Source: Frigoriglobus tundricola
GTDB taxonomy: Bacteria; Planctomycetota; Planctomycetia; Gemmatales; Gemmataceae
Length of the DNA stretch: 64,000 bases
Assembly (NCBI RefSeq): GCF_013128195.2
Contig: NZ_CP053452.2
Coordinates: 7,254,001 to 7,318,000, forward strand
Direction: 5' to 3'
Made by a program: the position numbers and the translations under genes. Position 1 is the stretch's first letter. Every line of letters begins with the position of its first letter. This document shows, piece after piece, positions 53,472-62,480 of the stretch. Under the pieces are notes generated by a model. It saw only the letters and a list, made by a program, of their open reading frames with translations, made no database searches and was not told the origin of the DNA.

Positions 53472-54259
53472 GGGTAGCTCCCGTCCTGGGTGAGGACGAC
53501 CTTGTCCGGGTACATGTCGGTCACCGCGTCGTCCCAGCGAAGGGCGGCCGCGTGCCCGTCCAGGTACAGGTAGTTCGCCACGCCCGAGTGGCGGTCCCAC
53601 GCCACCCACGGACGAATGATTCCCGTCCCGAGCCAGATGTCGTAATCGTCCTGGCGCGGGTCGCCGCCGTTGGCGAGCGTGAAGGCCAGCGCGTTGCGTT
53701 CGGAGAAACAGACGAACTGCGACGTCCCCACCTCGTTGACGAACCGCAACAGCGTCCAGAGCCCGTACCGCCGCGTCTTGTGGCTCAGGAGCGAGTTCAT
53801 GATGTAACTGGTGCGGTTCTCCACACCGTCCACCGATCCCGTACCCGGGTCCACGAACGGGACCCGCACCGACACGTCCGACGGGCACCGGTAGATGACC
53901 TCGCTGGGCAGAACCACGCCGCGCTTCGAGAGCGATTCGTCCGTCTCGCCGGCGCCGCCGATGTACGGCATCAGCTTGTCCTCCCAGTAAATCTCGGCGA
54001 ACGAGTTGGAGTCGCCGGTGTTCGAGATCACGTCCGCCTCGAACGGGTGGTGGAGGAAGAACCGGCCGTCGTGCGTGTCGTAGTACCCGTGAACGGCGAG
54101 CCCGATTTGTTTCAGGTTGTTCTGGCACTTCATCCGGGCGGCGGCCTCGCGCACCTTCTGAACGGCCGGCAGGAGCAGGCCGATCAGAACGGCGATGATC
54201 GCGATCACCACCAACAGCTCGATCAACGTAAACGCCGATGGGCGCGAGCGGCCGATCAT
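53468..54259 (-). CDS. DUF1559 prepilin-like protein (type II pseudopilin type)
   Basis: A 263-residue protein starting [20 protein letters not shown]. The class III signal ([16 protein letters not shown]) matches the substrates of the prepilin peptidase at 36921. The early [20 protein letters not shown] and the C-terminal [16 protein letters not shown] are DUF1559 features. Such proteins are numerous in planctomycetes and are presumed to form or sit on the cell surface. The ATG at 54259 is the correct start because the signal must be N-terminal. Confidence 0.9.
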   Translation of the reverse strand: MIGRSRPSAFTLIELLVVIAIIAVLIGLLLPAVQKVREAAARMKCQNNLKQIGLAVHGYYDTHDGRFFLHHPFEADVISNTGDSNSFAEIYWEDKLMPYIGGAGETDESLSKRGVVLPSEVIYRCPSDVSVRVPFVDPGTGSVDGVENRTSYIMNSLLSHKTRRYGLWTLLRFVNEVGTSQFVCFSERNALAFTLANGGDPRQDDYDIWLGTGIIRPWVAWDRHSGVANYLYLDGHAAALRWDDAVTDMYPDKVVLTQDGSYP

Positions 54260-54591
54260 GTGTTCCGCCGTAAGAGCGTGTGCGAATTCCGCAATCTCCG
54301 CAACACCGAACGGTGTTACGAATGTGTAAAATGTAATATCGCGCCAGGTGGGGCCTGGCGAGGGCACAAATGCGAAAAGGCGCGCCGCCGCGTGAACGCA
54401 TGGCGGCGAGACATCATGGATGCGTAAGGGAAATGGGCGTGAAGGTGCTCGACGTCGTACCGAAGCGAAGATGGGCGGTGTTCGCGAGACGTGATCGACG
54501 CGATATTTCCGTCGTAGTGCGGAGCGAGGCGCACGCCACGGAACCGGGTCGCGGTGTTCTCACCCGAGGGGCAGAGCACCGCGACCCGACT

Positions 54592-55218
54592 TCACGATTC
54601 GTTTGGTCCGGCGGGTGCGTCGGGCGGCGGCCGGTTGACGCCGCCGCTCGGAACGACGTAGAAGAGGAGCTGATTTCGGCCGTACTTACGCACGTCCCAC
54701 GCCGGCGGGTCGGGCAGGCGCTCGATCGGGAACCCTTCTTCCGCCTGGATCGTCAGCACGGACTCGACCGGGGACTTCGACAGGAGCACGTTCACAAACG
54801 CGAGGAACTCGTCGGGCTTCTCGTTCAGGTCCGGAAACGGCGGGCTGAGAAACAGGTTCACCGGTTCCTTCGGCGCCAGCCACCGCTCGGCCCACCGGTA
54901 GGCGTCGGCTTTCAGCACCTGCACCTTGGCGCCCACGCCGAACTGGTCGGCGTGCTTCTGGATATCGGCGACCTGACGCGGGTCCTTTTCGATGAGCCGC
55001 GCCGCCGACGCGCCGCGGCTGACCGCCTCCAGACCGACGACGCCGGTGCCCGAGAACACGTCGTAGAACACGCGGTCGGGAACGGCGTTGCCGAGGATAC
55101 TGAACAACGCTTCCCGCACCATCTGCGGGGTCGGCCGCATCCCCTCGTGAACCACGACGGTGAGCTTGCGCCCGCGGAGCGACCCGGCCACGATCCGAAC
55201 CTGAGTTTTTTCTAGCAT
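54592..55218 (-). CDS. rsmD: 16S rRNA (guanine-966-N2) methyltransferase, RsmD family
   Basis: A 208-residue protein starting MLEKTQVRIVAGSLRGRKLT. RPTPQMVREALFSILG and FYDVFSGTGVVGLEAVSRGA are the RsmD hallmark and SAM motif. The catalytic motif, normally (D/N)-P-P-(F/Y), is here LSPPFPDLN, with Ser in the first position. Motif I and the N-terminal RVREALFS-like helix are intact. It would methylate G966 of 16S rRNA. The substitution of the first residue is unusual and may alter catalysis. Confidence 0.88.
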   Translation of the reverse strand: MLEKTQVRIVAGSLRGRKLTVVVHEGMRPTPQMVREALFSILGNAVPDRVFYDVFSGTGVVGLEAVSRGASAARLIEKDPRQVADIQKHADQFGVGAKVQVLKADAYRWAERWLAPKEPVNLFLSPPFPDLNEKPDEFLAFVNVLLSKSPVESVLTIQAEEGFPIERLPDPPAWDVRKYGRNQLLFYVVPSGGVNRPPPDAPAGPNES

Positions 55219-55431
55219 GGTTTCCGAGACACACGGACTGGCGACGGGTTCGCCGAATCTCCCTCTTTCACTATCCGACCGCGACACGCACGGTACAAGT
55301 CCTCTCATCCGAACATCCGGGCTTTCGCGCTGCGGCTCAGGTTCCGAACGGCCTTTTCCCAATAAGGGGATCGAGCTATAAGGCGATAGCGAGTGCGTTC
55401 GCCCCAGCAAATTCCCCTGGAGATTTCACAC

Positions 55432-56280
55432 ATGCGTTCCGCCGGCTTCACCCTCGCCGCCCTGCTGATCGCCGCGACGGTCGGGCTGGCGCAGCCGCCC
55501 GCCATCACCGGTCAGCCCGTGACGGGACAGCCCATCGCGCCCCCCGCGGCCCCGAAGGCCGATCCGCAGCTCGATCCCCACCTCGTCGCGTGGGAGAAGA
55601 AGATGAAGAACGCCATCAACATGCGGACCGACATCACGCTCAAGCGGACCGATGCCGTGTTCAAGAAGGACACCACCTATTCCGGTTCCGTGCTGTGCAT
55701 GAAGCCGAAATACGCCGTCCTGCGCCTCGACAACCAGGCGGACAAGACGGGGACCGATTACGAAGCGTACATCTGCGACGGGAAAACCATCTTCGCGTAC
55801 AACGGCGTCCAGAAGACGATTACCAAAATCAAGTTGCCGCAGAACCAGGCCGGCGTGGACCACCTGATGCTCGACTTCCTCTCCGGGATGAGCGCGAAGG
55901 ACGTGAAGGAGCGGTTCGACATCAACCTGTTCAAGACGGACGAGCACTATATCTACCTGGACATCAAGCCGCTGCGCCCGAACGACCAGCGCGAGTTCCA
56001 GCACCTGCGGCTGGCGCTCTACGGGCCGGGACCGGCCACGGCCAAGGTCGCGTACCTGCCCGCACAAGTGTACATGCTGAAGCCGGGCGGGGACACCGAG
56101 GTGTGGAAGTTCACCAACCCGCGAGTGGACATCGAGGGTGTCGTGGAGGGGAACTTCCAGTTCGTGCCGATCAAGGGGTGGGACGTGAAGGACGCGCCGC
56201 AGGCGGGCGGCGGCCCGGTGCCGGCCGGCGGTGCGGTGCGGCCCAACGGTGGCCCGGGCATCGGGCTGCCGAACAAGTAG
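55432..56280 (+). CDS. Secreted planctomycete protein of TIGR03009 type
   Basis: A 282-residue protein with signal MRSAGFTLAALLIAATVG. After a short Pro/Gln linker, LDPHLVAWEKKMKNAINMRT and TITKIKLPQNQAGVDHLMLD are typical of TIGR03009 proteins, a family described mainly from planctomycetes and resembling the lipoprotein-carrier (LolA-like) fold; LIKPL-like LDIKPLRPNDQREFQ follows. No catalytic motif. A strong terminator follows. Confidence 0.85.
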   Translation: MRSAGFTLAALLIAATVGLAQPPAITGQPVTGQPIAPPAAPKADPQLDPHLVAWEKKMKNAINMRTDITLKRTDAVFKKDTTYSGSVLCMKPKYAVLRLDNQADKTGTDYEAYICDGKTIFAYNGVQKTITKIKLPQNQAGVDHLMLDFLSGMSAKDVKERFDINLFKTDEHYIYLDIKPLRPNDQREFQHLRLALYGPGPATAKVAYLPAQVYMLKPGGDTEVWKFTNPRVDIEGVVEGNFQFVPIKGWDVKDAPQAGGGPVPAGGAVRPNGGPGIGLPNK

Positions 56281-56302
56281 TCACCGGCACCAGCATCTTG
56301 TG

Positions 56303-56335
56303 AACGCCCGCGGTTTTAACTGCGGGCGTTTCCAT
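56303..56335 (+). terminator. Rho-independent-like terminator
   Basis: A 9-base-pair core stem (aacgcccgc and gcgggcgtt) extendable through a G-T pair, followed by tttccattt. It lies 23 bases after the TIGR03009-type gene. Confidence 0.85.
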
Positions 56336-56450
56336 TTATCGCTTTCTCATTCCCCTTTCACCCTCGCGGCGTAACGATGTGGACAGCCGGCGGTGCGCCC
56401 CGTGCGCCCGGCCGGCGTCCGACTTAACTCTCTCTCCCAGGGGAAAAGCC

Positions 56451-57263
56451 ATGCGGGGAATCCGGTGCGTGTTGGCGGCCGTCCTGGCTGCCGGGATCGT
56501 GACCGTCGTTGCCGCCCAGCCGGGGCGCCAGATGGGCGGCTTCGGCGGCGGGCAGGACACCGTCACGTTGGTTCTGACCAACAAGGCGCTCCAGGAGGAA
56601 GTCAAAGTCACCGACGAGCAGAAGAGCAAGTTCAAGGAGATCGCGGCGAAGCAGATGGAGATGGGCAAAAAGGCGATGGCGGGCATGAAGGACAAGTTCG
56701 AGGAGGCCAAGGGCGACAAGGACAAGATGAAGGAAGTGTTCGAGGAGATGCAGAAGGAGAACTCGAAGACCTCCGCCGAAATCAAGAAGCTCCTCGAGGC
56801 GGAACTGACCAGCGAGCAGAAGACCCGGTTGCACCAGATCGCCGTTCAGGTCCTGGGCGTCGACGCCTTCGCCGACCCGGACGCGAAGACGGGCGGCGGC
56901 TTCGGCGGCGGGCGCGGCTTCGGTGGCGGCTTCAGCGAGGCCCAGAAGGGCATCATCAAGGACGTCGCCAGCGCCCTGAAACTGACCGACGACCAGAAGA
57001 GCAAGATCAAGAGTGCCCTCTCCGAGTACACCAAGGATCGCGATGCGATCCGCAAGGACATTTTCGGGGAGAGCAAGAAGGGCGGGTTCGATCAGGAGAA
57101 GATGAAGGACTTCGCCGAGAAGTCGGGCAAGTTGTCGTCGGAAACGATGGACAAGATCGCCGAGGTCCTCGACGACACGCAGAAGACGGCCTGGAAGGGC
57201 CTGGTCGGCGCGCCGTTCGACACCAGCAAGCTGCGGCCCACCCCGCCGCCGAAGAAGGACTGA
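56451..57263 (+). CDS. Secreted Spy/CpxP-like helical protein with Gly-Phe repeats
   Basis: A 270-residue protein with signal MRGIRCVLAAVLAAGIVTVV. The mature part is mostly charged helix containing L-T-x-x-Q motifs (LTSEQKTRLHQI and LTDDQKSKIKSAL), the marker of Spy/CpxP-like periplasmic chaperones, arranged as two similar halves. A glycine-phenylalanine stretch (GGFGGGRGFGGGF) links them. It may be a periplasmic chaperone or envelope-stress protein. A UUCG-loop hairpin follows. Confidence 0.75.
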   Translation: MRGIRCVLAAVLAAGIVTVVAAQPGRQMGGFGGGQDTVTLVLTNKALQEEVKVTDEQKSKFKEIAAKQMEMGKKAMAGMKDKFEEAKGDKDKMKEVFEEMQKENSKTSAEIKKLLEAELTSEQKTRLHQIAVQVLGVDAFADPDAKTGGGFGGGRGFGGGFSEAQKGIIKDVASALKLTDDQKSKIKSALSEYTKDRDAIRKDIFGESKKGGFDQEKMKDFAEKSGKLSSETMDKIAEVLDDTQKTAWKGLVGAPFDTSKLRPTPPPKKD

Positions 57264-57292
57264 CCGCTCGTTGGGGTCACGGATAAGCTGTC

Positions 57293-57318
57293 AGCCCGTC
57301 CGGTTCGCCGGGCGGGCT
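57293..57318 (+). terminator. Terminator-like hairpin with UUCG loop
   Basis: An 11-base-pair stem (agcccgtccgg and ccgggcgggct, one G-T pair) closed by ttcg. A partial T-run (gttcatttcg) follows. Lies 30 bases after the Spy-like gene. Confidence 0.6.
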
Positions 57319-57364
57319 GCGTTCATTTCGACAGTCCAGCCAATGCTCGTGCCGGGAGGAGCCG

Positions 57365-57805
57365 ATGGCCGACGACACCCCGTTGCCCGACGACGACAGA
57401 CCCCGCCCGCGAAAGAAGTCACCGCCACGCGACGATGATGAGCGTCCGGGCGGCCGCGCGCGCAGGCGGGACCGAGATGAAGAGGATGAAGTCGAGGACT
57501 GGGGAGCAGACGACCGCCCGCGCCGCCGGCGCCGCCGGGAGGAGGAGTACGACCCGGCGCTCAGCATGGTCGTCCCGCTCAACACGTCGGGGCTGGCGAT
57601 TGCTGCCGGTTATCTCGGTCTGGTCTCGGTGCTGTGTGTACCGGCGCCGTTCGCCCTGCTGCTCGGCCTTCTGGCGCTCCGGCACCTGAAAACCCACCCG
57701 AAACTCGACGGCAAGTTTCGCGCGGTTTTTGCCGTCGTCATGGGTGGCATTTTCACCAGCATCATGCTCGTCTTGGGTGTGTTCGTGTTGTTGAAGGGGA
57801 AGTAA
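57365..57805 (+). CDS. Small membrane protein with highly charged N-terminal tail
   Basis: A 146-residue protein. Residues 1-65 are made almost entirely of Asp, Glu, Arg and Lys with Pro. Two membrane helices follow (LAIAAGYLGLVSVLCVPAPF and AVFAVVMGGIFTSIMLVLGV), resembling the DUF4190 arrangement. The long mixed-charge tail is likely disordered and cytoplasmic. No function known. Confidence 0.75.
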   Translation: MADDTPLPDDDRPRPRKKSPPRDDDERPGGRARRRDRDEEDEVEDWGADDRPRRRRRREEEYDPALSMVVPLNTSGLAIAAGYLGLVSVLCVPAPFALLLGLLALRHLKTHPKLDGKFRAVFAVVMGGIFTSIMLVLGVFVLLKGK

Positions 57806-57880
57806 CGAACCGCTGCCGGCTCGCACACACAATGAGATGTAAGAGTCCTGAAGGGTATCAGTGGTGTTTGGTTTTGCTCT

Positions 57881-58028
57881 CTCTCGCAAGGGGAGAGGGT
57901 GGCGAGTCTTCGAGCCGGGTGAGCAGGCGCTTAGCAACGCGAAGAAGGCGAAACGGTTCGGGAACGCTGAGGCTCCCCCCCACCCGGCCGGCGAAGCGCC
58001 GGCCACCCTCTCCCGCAAGGGGAGAGGG
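57881..58028. repeat. Intergenic repeat with inverted ends
   Basis: ctctcgcaaggggagagggtggc (57882-57903) recurs inverted in part as gccaccctctcccgcaaggggagaggg (58001-58028). The ends form long imperfect inverted repeats, with a GC-rich hairpin ggccggcgaagcgccggcc near 57986. It fits a dispersed planctomycete intergenic repeat. Confidence 0.7.
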
Positions 58029-58077
58029 CCGAGACAAGACTATGACCCGCAGTGCCGATTTCGCTCATGACGGCCGC

Positions 58078-59415
58078 TCAACTCAAGCCGCTCAGCTTCC
58101 CCGTACCGTCACCGAGAGCAGACACGTTCAGGTCCATGCGGTCGAGCATCGACAGCCACAGGTTGTTCAGCGGCGTTTCTTTCGTGTAGCGGATGTGGCG
58201 CCCGCTCGTGAGCGTGCCGCACCCGCCGCCCGCGAGCAGGATCGGCAGGTCGTCGTGGTTGTGGGCGTTGCCGTCCGAGTTGCCGCTGCCGTAGGCGATC
58301 ATCGCGTGGTCGAGCAGCGTGCCGTCGCCCTCCTTGATGCCCTTCAGCTTTTCGAGGAGGTACGCCAACTGTGACGTGTGGAACCTGTTGATGTCGCGGA
58401 TCTTCGCCTTCTTCTCCGGCTTGTTGTCGTGGTGCGACAACTCGTGGTGCGCCTCGTTCACGCCCACCATCGGGTACGTCTTGTTGCTCCCCTCGTTTGC
58501 CAGCACAAAGGTCACGACCCGCGTCACGTCGGTCTGGAACGCGAGGGCGATGAGGTCGTACATCATGCGGACGTGTTCGTCGTACTTGGCCGGAACGCCC
58601 TGCGGCACGGCGTAGGCGGGCGATTTCACCGGCGGCAACTTCTCGGCCCGCTCGATCCGCAGTTCGATGTCGCGGACGGCGGAGAAGTACTCGTCCAGCT
58701 TCCTCTTATCGCCGGCGCCGAGTTTGGCTTCCAGGTCTTTTCCGTCCTCGCGGACGAAGTCCAGCACGCTCTTGCGCTTCGCGTCCTGCGCCGCGCGCTC
58801 GGCCGCCGGCTTCGTGGAGAACAGCCGCTCGAAGACCAGTTTGGGGCTGACCTCCTTCGGCAGCGGCTGCGTCGCGGAGCGCCACGACATGGTGGACGAG
58901 TACACGCAACTGTAACCGGAGTCGCAGTTGCCGGCCATCGACCCGTGTTCGCCGCCGAGTTCGAGCGACGGGAGCCGCGTCTTGTCGGCCAGTCGGGCCG
59001 CGGCCACCTGATCGACCGAGATGCCGGCGCGGATGTCGGTGCCGTCGGTCTTCTTCGGCTGCGCGCCGGTGAGGAACGCGCCGAGCGCGCGGGCGTGGTC
59101 GCCGCCGCCGTCGCCGTGCGGCCGGGCCTTATCCGACGTGAGGCCCGTCAGGACGAGAACCTGGTCGCGGACCGCCTTGAGCGGTTCGAGGATCGGCGGC
59201 AGGTCGAACTTCTTGCCCTCGGCTTTCGGCGTCCAGTCGGCCATGTTCTTGCCGTTGGGCACGTACAGGAAGCACATGCGGTTCGGCGCGGGCGCCTTGG
59301 TATCGGCCCCGGCCGCCCAGGCGGTTGCCGGCCCCATCGCCTCCAGCCACGGGAGCGCGAGCGAAACGCCGAGCCCCTTCAGGGCGGTGCGGCGGGAAAT
59401 CGGCGTGCGGGTCAT
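58078..59415 (-). CDS. DUF1552 protein, Tat-exported
   Basis: A 445-residue protein with a twin-arginine signal (MTRTPISRRTALKGLGVSLA). The family pattern is present: LPWLEAMGPATAW, FLYVPNGKNMADWTPKAEGK, SVDQVAAARLADKTRLPSLE, and LLDHALIAYGSGNSDGNAHN. DUF1552 proteins are encoded next to DUF1592 cytochromes in planctomycetes; a hydrolase or processing role is discussed but unproved. Cleavage and export are expected. Confidence 0.92.
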   Translation of the reverse strand: MTRTPISRRTALKGLGVSLALPWLEAMGPATAWAAGADTKAPAPNRMCFLYVPNGKNMADWTPKAEGKKFDLPPILEPLKAVRDQVLVLTGLTSDKARPHGDGGGDHARALGAFLTGAQPKKTDGTDIRAGISVDQVAAARLADKTRLPSLELGGEHGSMAGNCDSGYSCVYSSTMSWRSATQPLPKEVSPKLVFERLFSTKPAAERAAQDAKRKSVLDFVREDGKDLEAKLGAGDKRKLDEYFSAVRDIELRIERAEKLPPVKSPAYAVPQGVPAKYDEHVRMMYDLIALAFQTDVTRVVTFVLANEGSNKTYPMVGVNEAHHELSHHDNKPEKKAKIRDINRFHTSQLAYLLEKLKGIKEGDGTLLDHAMIAYGSGNSDGNAHNHDDLPILLAGGGCGTLTSGRHIRYTKETPLNNLWLSMLDRMDLNVSALGDGTGKLSGLS

Positions 59416-59518
59416 GCGGGGCTCCGAACGGGATTTTTCGAGCGTTTAGCGAGCGGCGCGGCGCCAGCCGGCCGGTGGGGTCGGGCCGAATCGTCGCGTT
59501 TTAGCGGGTGGCGCGGCG

Positions 59519-61978
59519 TCACTGCCCCTTCCCGCGCCTCTTGCGGAACGGGTCGCTCTTCACGATCTCGGTCACGAGCGCGGAGAACTTGTAGTCGTTC
59601 TTCGCGAGCGCGGTTGTGATCGTATCGACGGTGCGGCGGTCGTAGAACTCCAGTCCGCGGCCGAGTGCGTACGTCATCAGCTTCTCTGCCAGGCACCGCG
59701 CGAACAGGTCCTTCTTGTTGAGCAGTACGGCCTTCAGTTCCGCCGGGCCGGTGAACGTGATGTTGCCCGGCAGTTCGCCGGACGAGTCGATGGGTGCGGC
59801 GCCGTCCTTGGTGCGGAAGCCGCCGAGCGCGTCGAAGTTCTCCAGCCCGAAGCCGAGCCCGTCCATCTTCGCGTGGCAGTTCGCGCACGCGGGGTTCTGG
59901 CGGTGCGCCTCCATCTGCTGGCGCAGGGTGCCGGCGTTCACCGCTTTGCCGTCCTTTTCGAGTTCGGGAACGTTCGGCGGCGGCGGGGGCGGGGGCGTAC
60001 CCATCAGTTGCTCGAGCACGTACCGGCCGCGCTTGACCGGCGACGTGCGCCCGGGGTTCGAGGTCACCGTCAGCACGCTCGCTTGTGTCAGCACGCCGCC
60101 GCGGTTGGTGCCCGCCAGGCTCACACGGACGAACTCCTCGTCGTTGTGGAACCGCGGCGCCTTCGGGCCGTGTGCCAGTCCGTAGTGCCGGGCGAGCGGG
60201 GCGTTCAGGTAGGTGAAGTCGGCGTCGAGCACGTCGAGGATCTTGCGGTCCTCGCGCACGATCTCGGTGAAGAACAGCCTCGTTTCGGTGAACATCGCCG
60301 CGCGGAGTTGTTCGTTGAACTGCGGGAACGTCTTCGGGTCCGGGGTGGCGTTCTTCAGCGGTTGGAGCTGGAGCCACTGCATCACGAAGTTGTCAACGAG
60401 CGCCGACGCCTTCGGGTCGCGTAGCATGCGCTTCACCTGCGCCTCGATGTGCGGCGTGAGCTGCTTCTTCGCGGCCAATGCGAACAGCTCCTCGTCGGGC
60501 ATCGTGGCCCAGATGAAGTACGACATCCGCGACGCGAGCTGGAACTCGTCGATCGCGTGCGGCTCCGCGCTGTCGGGGCGGTCGTCGAGTTCGACGCGGA
60601 ACAGGAACTTCGGCGACACGAGTACCGCGGTCATTGCGAACTGCACCGCGGCTTCCCACTTACCGGGGGCTTCGCCCCCGCCCGCTCCCGCCTGGTCCGG
60701 CTTCGCGAGCTGGCGTTCCGCGAGTTTCAGAAGGCGGTCGAGTTCGTCCTTCGTGACCGGGCGCCGGTAGGCGCGAGTGGCGAAGCGCTCCAGCACCTCT
60801 CGCGAGCGCTCCGCGATCGGCTTCTTGGGGTCACAGGCGAGCAGCTTCTTGTGCGTGTTCGGTCGGCTGTCGTGCGGACCGTCGAGCGACATGAACTGCA
60901 TGTAGAGCGTCGGCTCGGGTTCGCCCGCGTCGGGTTTCACGAGCGCGACTGCGATCCGGTGCAGGCCGGGCGTCGGCCCGAGTTTCACACGCGTGTCCTG
61001 CGCCTCTTTCGCGGTGCGGTGCTTCACCTCCACGACCTCGACGATCTTGAACGGCCGGAGCGCGTTCACGGCCGCGCCCGAAAGTGCCTTCACGTCCTCG
61101 TCGGTGGCGACGCCCGGCGCGTTCTTGTCGCAACACACCAGGAACGCGATCTTCACCGGTTTCTTGCCGGTCGTCTCGGCGTACACCTTGGTGCGCAGGG
61201 TGAAGTCGCCGTTGCCCCGGTCCGGCACTTGCACCGGAGTGTGGACCGGCCCCGTGGTGATGCCGTCGCCCGTGCCGACCGTGACGATCCGCCAGTCGTC
61301 GCGCGTCGGCACCTTCGGTCCGGCCGGCTCGGTGAACCACGCGCCCTGCCAGCGCGAGGTGATCGGCGGCGGAACGGGCGTGATCGCCCGCGCCATGATC
61401 GTTTCGGCCGCCGCGAGGTAGCGTTCGAGCAGCACGGGCGGGAGCGTCAGGACGTCGCCGATGTTGTCGAAGCCGTGCCCCACGTCGTCGGACGGGAAGT
61501 CCTCGGCCGGGTTGAAGTCGATGCCGACGAGGTCGCGAACGGTGTTGTTGTACTCGTTGCGGTTGAGCCGCCGCATCGTCACGCGGCCGGGATCGGGCTT
61601 CGCGGTGCGGTCGTGCTTTTCGAACACGTCGCTCACGACCCGTGCGAACGCCGCGCGCTCGGCATCGGTCGGCTGGGGCTTCTGGGGCGGCGGCATTTCG
61701 CCGGTCTTGAGCGTGTCCAGCACACGCGACCAGGTCTTGCGGTCGGCGAGGAGGGCCGCGTCGTCGGCGTATTTGTCGAGGGCGAGATCGGCCTTTGCCT
61801 TTTCGCCGGAGTGGCACGCCAGGCAGTGCTTCTTGAGGAACGCCACGCCGTCCGTTTTGAACACGGGTTCGGCTTTCGTCCCGGCGGCGGCTGGCAGCGG
61901 CCCCGGCGCGTGGAATACACCCGCCGCAAGTGCCACAAGTGGAACGAGAGCGGCAACCGACTCGCGGCGAACGGGCAT
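59519..61978 (-). CDS. DUF1592-type secreted cytochrome-like protein (DUF1587/1595/1592/1588/1585)
   Basis: An 819-residue protein with a signal (MPVRRESVAALVPLVALAAG). An N-terminal c-type heme site (HCLACHSGEK) is followed by DUF1587 (MRRLNRNEYNNTVRDLVGID), DUF1592 (SRMSYFIWATMPDEELFALA), DUF1588 (NRGGVLTQASVLTVTSNPGR, then the Pro-rich loop PPPPPPPNVPEL) and DUF1585 (CANCHAKMDGLGFGLENFDA) with a second CxxCH. It is the partner gene of the DUF1552 protein, separated by 103 bases. The pair is presumed to act outside the cytoplasm, perhaps in polysaccharide degradation, but that is not established. Confidence 0.92.
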   Translation of the reverse strand: MPVRRESVAALVPLVALAAGVFHAPGPLPAAAGTKAEPVFKTDGVAFLKKHCLACHSGEKAKADLALDKYADDAALLADRKTWSRVLDTLKTGEMPPPQKPQPTDAERAAFARVVSDVFEKHDRTAKPDPGRVTMRRLNRNEYNNTVRDLVGIDFNPAEDFPSDDVGHGFDNIGDVLTLPPVLLERYLAAAETIMARAITPVPPPITSRWQGAWFTEPAGPKVPTRDDWRIVTVGTGDGITTGPVHTPVQVPDRGNGDFTLRTKVYAETTGKKPVKIAFLVCCDKNAPGVATDEDVKALSGAAVNALRPFKIVEVVEVKHRTAKEAQDTRVKLGPTPGLHRIAVALVKPDAGEPEPTLYMQFMSLDGPHDSRPNTHKKLLACDPKKPIAERSREVLERFATRAYRRPVTKDELDRLLKLAERQLAKPDQAGAGGGEAPGKWEAAVQFAMTAVLVSPKFLFRVELDDRPDSAEPHAIDEFQLASRMSYFIWATMPDEELFALAAKKQLTPHIEAQVKRMLRDPKASALVDNFVMQWLQLQPLKNATPDPKTFPQFNEQLRAAMFTETRLFFTEIVREDRKILDVLDADFTYLNAPLARHYGLAHGPKAPRFHNDEEFVRVSLAGTNRGGVLTQASVLTVTSNPGRTSPVKRGRYVLEQLMGTPPPPPPPNVPELEKDGKAVNAGTLRQQMEAHRQNPACANCHAKMDGLGFGLENFDALGGFRTKDGAAPIDSSGELPGNITFTGPAELKAVLLNKKDLFARCLAEKLMTYALGRGLEFYDRRTVDTITTALAKNDYKFSALVTEIVKSDPFRKRRGKGQ

Positions 61979-62480
61979 TTCGGATGGTCCGAGTGTTTGA
62001 GAGCGTCGGGCAGGTGCGGTTCGGCAGGTACAACTACAGTATCATCAAAACCGACGCGAGCCAATATCCCGAACTGCGCGTGGGGCACTCGACCGCGCCT
62101 CGATCGAGCCGCCTGCCGGCACGTGGGCTGGAAGCGCTTGCAAAGTTGTCATCAACGACAAGTTGCGGAGCCGTCGAGTCCGCGCGATCTTTGGCATTGC
62201 CGTACTGCGGCTGGTCATACCGGCCACATCCGTTCGGCCCGGCTCGCGCCGGCGAAAGAGGTGCTCACCGGTTCGCAGTTCGTTCCGGCTCTGATCGCCG
62301 GCGAGGTCCCGGGCCGAGACGACTTCAAAGACGGGTTCGCCCGGGGCGTCAACGAGGGGCCGAAGGCCCAGAGGGTCGAACCGCTCGCGGGTGTCGGACG
62401 GTGCGCGCCCGGATGCAGGAACGCCTCCTCCGATCGTGCCGTGCGGACACGGAACGTCGCCGGCACCCGCTCGGCCGCAC
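61979..62480. other. 502-base gap with a possible gene remnant
   Basis: No complete gene. On the plus strand 62228-62420 reads EVLTGSQFVPALIAGEVPGR and DDFKDGFARGVNEGPKAQRV with strong third-position GC bias, but there is no start, domain or flanking support. Minus-strand alternatives are no better. It may be a fragment of a lost gene. The rest is non-coding; no terminator or RNA found. Confidence 0.4.

Noticed and set aside
57881-58028. The repeated gcaaggggagaggg units as a CRISPR or tandem array
   Set aside because: Only two inverted copies, no regular spacing and no cas genes; it fits an intergenic repeat.
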